Part shown: in pieces, positions 58,386 through 64,000 of the stretch
Layout of the letters: each line of letters starts with the position of its first letter
Numbering within the stretch: the first letter of the stretch is position 1
Source of the DNA: Reticulitermes speratus
Lineage: Eukaryota; Arthropoda; Insecta; Blattodea; Rhinotermitidae
Length of the DNA: 64,000 bases
Direction of reading: 5' to 3'
NCBI GenBank assembly: GCA_021186555.1
Contig: JAJKFL010000003.1
Coordinates: 41,622,408 to 41,686,407, forward strand
The notes under the pieces: model-generated
The model's input: only the letters and a program-made list of their open reading frames with translations
Database searches by the model: none
Told to the model about the DNA's origin: nothing
Translations under genes and position numbers: made by a program

Positions 58386-59448
58386 GAAAACTAAATGTAC
58401 GTACAGTGTCCAGAAGAACTGAAAAGTCTGAAAAGCAAAACTTTACAAACTTCTATAGAATAACAGGCTTTGTGTTTCCTAATTTTGAATGCTAAATAAA
58501 AGAAAAAATGGGACAAAGACGGTACAGATACATTTATTCAGAGTGGCTGCAATATACGGAATGACTGGTCATAAACGTAGCCCTTATAGAGAAGAACTGG
58601 AAATAGACAATATTACAAGGCCACATCATTTACAAGAAGTCTCAAAGTAGAATATATAGCAGCACTTCTATTAATTGATGGTAGAAGATTTCACCGACAC
58701 TCGGATAAGAAGAACACTTTCAGTGTCTGCATCCATAGTGATTACAACTTGGGATTACAGTTCTATATGAAGCACTCTGACATGCATCAGCCGAGTGTCA
58801 TTCGAATCTGAAAGATAGTTTTTACTCTTCTCTCTTCGTCACTTAATAATATTTAATGGCATTTGGCCTAATTTAAATTTACAGAAAGTGTTAATATTTG
58901 TGTTACCTTTGTTCTCAAATACTTATTTCAATTATACCTAAAACGCAGTACTTATAAATGTACTAGTTCTTGACCTAAGCAAATAAAGTTCAAACGCTAT
59001 AAATCAAGACAAATTTGGTAGGAGTTTTCTACAAAAATAAGAGTGACAAAGACAACTGAATGGTAGGTTACTAATTCGTCTAAGCCCAAAATTGTCGATG
59101 TTGCTAAAGGGGCTGATGTCTTCATATGGCATGGCTGAAAATAGGGGTAGTAGTAATGCCCCTAAATATTCACCGTCCCTTTCTTTTTGGTGTCTCCCTT
59201 CTTGGGCTTGCCATCTTCAGCTTCCACAGGAAATATATTCTCCCAATCGCCGTATTTCAAACTGCGGTTTTCCATAATTACTTTAATATGATTTTATACT
59301 TAGTCAATATGCAAATTTCACTGCTCTTCATTCATTTCGCTCCATAACGGGTTTTATTCCTCTTTCCTGACTTCCAGGCACAGCCACTCAGACCAGACAG
59401 TCATAACACTGTTCCTCAGTATTTATAAAACTAATCGAATTGCAATGG
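58386..59448. other. No gene seen
   Basis: AT-rich; small frames only. Confidence 0.5.
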
Positions 59449-59702
59449 ACACAATTACCTATGCTGTGTAACACATAAATAATTGCACATCGACACAATT
59501 ACCTATGCTGTGTAACACATAAATAATTGCACATCGACACAATTACCTATGCTGTGTAACACATAAATAATTGCACATCGACACAATTACCTATGCTGTG
59601 TAACACATAAATAATTGCACATCGATACAATTACCTATGCTGTGTAACACATAAATAATTGCACATCGATACAATTACCTATGCTGTGTAACATAAATAA
59701 TT
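59449..59702. repeat. 44-bp minisatellite, 5.8 copies
   Basis: Five full 44-bp units and a partial sixth, each starting ACACAATTACCTATGCTG or ATACAATTACC. Copies are nearly identical; the last two carry a T at the second base and the sixth loses two bases (TAACAC to TAAC). Recent tandem expansion. Confidence 0.97.
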
Positions 59703-62700
59703 TTCTCTGACCTATTTCCTTACATATAGGCCTAATCCCCTTTAGGCGAATGTTTTAGTTTTGCAACCTTCCTCCATCGACCGTCTATTGTATATCTCTC
59801 ACAACATCCAGTCTACTTAGTGTTTATCTCCAAACCATACTTTACATTTTATTCAATAAAAATAAAGAAACACGCCTCTTTCCTTCTACCAAAATATTTA
59901 TGACAGTACATAAAGCAGGCCGGTAACGCTACAAAGAAAAGCTCAACCTATTTATTATATTTTACCTTTCAATAATCACTTAAGTATACTTTTAATTTTA
60001 GGAAGGTGGTGATGTAGAATTAAAGTACTAAGACATTTTAAAAAGGAAGAACATATTCTCTTATTCACCGGTTGAGAATAACATTGACTGGTCTCTGTTT
60101 ATAATAAACTAAAACACGCAATTTACATACATTTTTAGCATTAAAAATTTATACCCACACATAATCTGAATTTAAGAGTGGATAAGATAAACTATAAAAA
60201 ATAATAACTGCAATCCCCACTCATCTTAGGTATTCCAATCACAAACTACTTCGTATTTAAATTAGAGAGTTCACCTTATTGCAGATGTCCGTAACAATTC
60301 TAGTAGTGAAATACAGATGAAAAAGAGATGTGAAACAGATAGTGTAGTGTCTGTATTTAATAGCCTCCAGTTTACAAAATATCTTTAATGGAAACGAGAT
60401 GAAAATTTAATAGAGACTAAGGATAAAAAGGGATACGACTGCAGCGCCGTGTGGCTGCTCTATGAACTATTACATTAATTATAAAGTACATAATGGGTGC
60501 CTGACATTGATTTTGAAAGACGGATAATTTGAAGTTAATACGTTGTCAATATGAGAAAATGGTGGTGCAAAATTATTTCATCAGGCAATTAATTTTGTTC
60601 CTTATTTCCCTTCCGTCGTTTTTTATTCCTGTCACAATTTGTGTAATGCGAGAACCATTGAACGTTTGATTTACAATGTATTGTGTTTACTACAAGAGAT
60701 GCTTTTATTTATTTTTTTACTGGAAATAGAAAAAATTTGCGTACACACTTCCCTTTAACGAATGGCAATTATCCTGTTGTTGTGTACACACAACAATTTC
60801 AGCAATTACAAGATCGGTAATAAGAAAAAAGATTTTTTAATTATTACTTTCTACATTACAAACACTTAAAAACGTGTTCACTTCTCTAGCATTTTGGACA
60901 TCTAAACAAGTCTACTGTATCAATATTAAAACACTTTGAACGAAGACTAGCGTGGCTCACGTTAGAATTAGAAACCCTGGTCTATTATTTCGAAACAAGA
61001 ACATAAGTTTCGCGTGTCTGAAAACAAAGAACTCGAGAAAACAACTTACATTGGCCTAAAAATGATGAATATTTGAAAACGAAGAGCGAGGGATAAATAA
61101 GAAATTTCGAGGTGTATGGAGGTCGTCAAATACTGATACGGCAATGAAATTCTGGAGGTCATGATGTGTTTGGCATTTGACTAGGATGATGGGACCACAA
61201 ACGTACCCAAAATCATGGCTAAAAACTACTGGAATACCGGGTTGCGATTGGGGTACTACAGGACCCTAACATTCAGTTGTCCATTACTGATTCCTTTGTC
61301 CAGCATATTATGGACTGTTTTCCCTGACACATAAATAAGAACACAAGGTAACATTGCCATATTTAACAATGCGTTTATAACGCTGTTCAAAAATATTTAT
61401 GGCCAGTGACTGCAAGCGTCGTACACAGCCTAATTTCCTTTCTCCTTCATTCTCACCTTGACCGGAATGACAACGGACACGCGCCAACATTCTCGCAACA
61501 AATGCCTGATATCCTGCACTGTTCTTCTGTGCTGGGCGTCCCAGGCCCTTTGTCCAACGCGCACATGTAGCGCATGTAAACCATCCTTTACAGTTACACA
61601 TTCAATTGAATAGAATTTTCAAACGGCTGCACATAAATTGTTACATATATGTTTTTCGTTAAATTTCATTTGTTTGGCTCACTTTTTTTTTACAGTGGCA
61701 ATGAAAAGTGTATTTATACAGATTATATATTTTGCCGCTACATCATAGAAAAACGGGTACAAATATATAAACAAATAAATATCGTATTCCTCAGCATACA
61801 GTTTCAAAGCAGTCTCCAATCCTCAAAGGGTCGAGAGTGCTCGTATCCCAGTCAAGCGTTGCTACTCAGCATTCAATTTTTTTTTTACAGAGTTTCATTA
61901 AAGCGTCGCTGTTAGAGTTGTAATAGACGTTATTAGTGACTCGCCATGGAACGCAAACGTTTATATCCAGAAAAACATGAAAAATGAAATAACTAAAAAG
62001 CGGAAACATAGAGATACAAATATAATAACCAGTACAAGGATAAAAATTTTTACAAAGGAGAAAAGGCATTACATTCGCAAAATAAAATTTTCTACTTTCA
62101 TGAGTTTAACAGAACTTGCCTGCTATGCGAGATGGGGAAGTAGAACAGGGTGCTTCAAAACTTGCATATATTTCTGCAACTTACGACTCAAACTAGGATA
62201 TTCTTATTTCTGCCATCTTTATTCACATGGCGCGTGCATGAAGTTGGAAAATACTGTGTTCTCTTCTCTTCAACCACAAATTAATGAGATCTCAAAACAT
62301 TACCTTCGATTACAGAAGGAGGTAATGAACGTTTCTGAATTAGGTGTGTACTGTGATACAACATACAAAACATCACTAAATGTACCTCATAAAATAAAAT
62401 TAGGCATTATATCACTGGGCATCATACACATGTGTACATACACCTCATACATGCGTAAGGTCTTCGCGTTTGTGCAACTACGTTTACATTCCGATGAACT
62501 CTTCTGCTAGAACATCCACATTATATCCTTATTTGGAAACAAGAGGCAAAGTTTCACCTAATAACAGACAATGTTTACAGCGCGTATTGCGTAAATTATT
62601 GCTTAACTCTCTGAATAATAAAATTCATCAAAATCATATTTCAAAATTCAGTTCTTTCCTCACAGAAAACAAAGCTTATCCATTAAGAAGAACAGTTGAT

Positions 62701-63854
62701 TAATGCTGCTTAGGGAAACAAGCAATATTTATTTTAAGAAATATACGAAAACACAACCACCTCCTTTACAAATAAAAAATAATTCATAATGTTAAAACAG
62801 GTAATACAAGTTCGTTGTGCTTCAAAGGGTTACTTTTAAGGCATAAGATATTCTGTTAGCAAAGTTTATTTATGCAGTTTGTTCGGTTATTAGAGCAACA
62901 GTGGCTTCTTCTCTAAACATAATCAATGACTGATATCTTAAAGGAGAAGTGGTATAATTTTAGCAAGGAAATAAGAATTTTTAAAATATCATGTAAAGAA
63001 TTTTGCTTTATTTTTTTATTATTATTATTAATATTATTACTAATATTATACACCAACACAATGGCATCACTTCCCCAATGAAATTCCGAAGAACACTTCC
63101 ACGAGTTATAAATTAATCTCCAACTTTCTACCATTAATAGAATTTTCACACCACCCTAATTAACTTTCCATAATTAAAATTTTCTAATTCGTGAACAAGA
63201 CTGAGGGAATGCAGAGAAGCAAATATAGCTTCATGTGTAAAAATTGCGTATTTTAAACATTATTCATTAATTTATAACAAATAAATGTTTCGAATAAAAT
63301 GATATACACGTAACTGTGTTCTACATTTTTCTGGTTAAGTTGTTGGTACCTTGTCGGAAACATACCTAGAGTGTTCATGAGTTTAATGCTGCCTTCAGTA
63401 TATTAACTATATCACCTAGACAAACTGTAAATCCAAGTTAAGGCTGGAAGAAACTTCTTCATAACAGCAAGAATCAAATTATCGGCACATCGTCGCGATT
63501 AACTGCTTGTATATTGCTGACAAATAGTCAACACCTCAGCCTTCAGCGCTCCTCATTCACTATCGTCCTGTGATTCGACGCCATATAGCGTCTGCAGCCG
63601 AAAACTAGGCGTTCGGTAAACAAAAATCAAGTCTCTTAGCAACACATACATCGCAAGTCTGTAATATTGTACAGCACAAATACAGCTGTGGACATTGTAG
63701 CAGAGGGACAGAGTTCGCGAACAAAACATACGACTTGCATCGCGCCTGCCTAACACCTCATCGTTGACAGACGCTGTTTTGAATCACACTGCTAACCGCT
63801 GACAAAGGGTTAAATAAAATTGCAGACTAAAAGCACGTGGAGGAACCAACACTA
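59703..63854. other. Long plain AT-rich stretch; no convincing gene
   Basis: The largest frame outside the microsatellite, 177 codons at 61977-62510 plus, begins MKNEITKKRKHRDTN and matches no family I know; in 64 kb of six-frame AT-rich sequence one such frame is expected by chance. 61308-61601 minus (97 codons, Cys-rich start) is equally unplaced. Minor features: an imperfect palindrome TTGTTGTGT..ACACAACAA near 60778-60797 and an ATT run at about 63012-63050. Confidence 0.5.
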
Positions 63855-63980
63855 AGTCAGATGGCCAAGACGTTCTCTACATTTTACAGAACCGTAAATA
63901 ATTATTGTGTTCAAAACTTAAATCACACGACATTATCCTGAGCCAGCTGAATCCAGTCCACACCACACCCTTTTACCTTA
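63855..63980 (+). mobile_element. Family F repeat, copy 4 (degraded)
   Basis: Diverged GTCAGATGGCCAAGACGTTC, CTACATTTTACAGAACC and a well-kept TATCCTGAGCCAGCTGAATC, CAGTCCACACCAC. The order matches copies 2 and 3. It may continue past the window end. Confidence 0.6.
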
Positions 63981-64000
63981 CGTATTTAACTAACAGTTAA

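Noticed and set aside
61977..62510. 177-codon gene candidate
   Set aside because: No domain, signal or splice context seen, and a frame of this size is expected by chance in AT-rich DNA of this length.

Overview
The window reads as repeat-rich nuclear DNA of an insect, most likely a cockroach; Periplaneta americana is my best guess. The guess rests on recalled repeat families (a tRNA-Leu-like SINE, a tRNA-headed SINE with two tail types, LINE 3' ends encoding WIGHILRRNC and a LVKKF.AFYGT-type repeat), not on a search. The DNA is AT-rich. Open frames are short and overlap on both strands, there are no operons or ribosome-binding sites, and no host exon, tRNA, rRNA or other cellular RNA gene could be recognised. 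It is best read as an intergenic or intronic stretch filled with retroposons, foldback elements and tandem repeats.

Layout: 1-5.6 kb is mostly plain sequence with a CRE/CCAAT cluster (780-835) and a 36-bp perfect palindrome (3103-3138). 5.6-12 kb is a transposon cluster: two SINE-A copies, two LINE-1 3' fragments, two foldbacks, a LVKKF-type repeat and two other tRNA-derived SINEs. 12-16 kb is AT-rich with a 28-bp palindrome. 16.2-16.9 kb is a long TATG microsatellite. 18.5-19.3 kb holds two degraded LINE fragments on the minus strand. 22-30 kb holds foldbacks, three SINE-B and two SINE-D copies. 30.3-33.1 kb holds a dead DDE transposase, a LINE-2 fragment and a SINE-D. 35-44 kb holds two foldbacks, a LINE-2 fragment, two SINE-A copies, a head-to-head SINE-B pair and a 41-bp SINE-B stub. 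46-53.6 kb holds a mariner-type non-autonomous transposon, a 20-bp tandem array, a near-perfect 87-bp-arm hairpin, an RFX/X-box-like motif array, a 40-bp minisatellite, a SINE-A, two adjacent foldbacks and a tRNA-Asp-like SINE. 54-64 kb holds three LVKKF-type repeats, the longest LINE-1 fragment and a 44-bp minisatellite, then about 4 kb of plain AT-rich DNA.

The strongest candidate for something undescribed is a small module repeated at about twenty places: CTGANGA or CCGAAGA, then T, a 4-6 bp stem whose sequence differs from locus to locus but stays self-complementary, then GAAAC. It usually sits near the inner end of foldback arms that are otherwise unrelated. Compensatory change in the stem implies selection, at least formerly, for a folded RNA or DNA. 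The core resembles a hammerhead ribozyme but is not canonical.

Nothing here forms a pathway. The elements relate by dispersal: SINE-A has two interchangeable tails, SINE-B moved with intact target-site duplications, and all LINE copies are 5'-truncated and dead. SINE-A to SINE-E, LINE-1, LINE-2 and family F are labels used only in this annotation.
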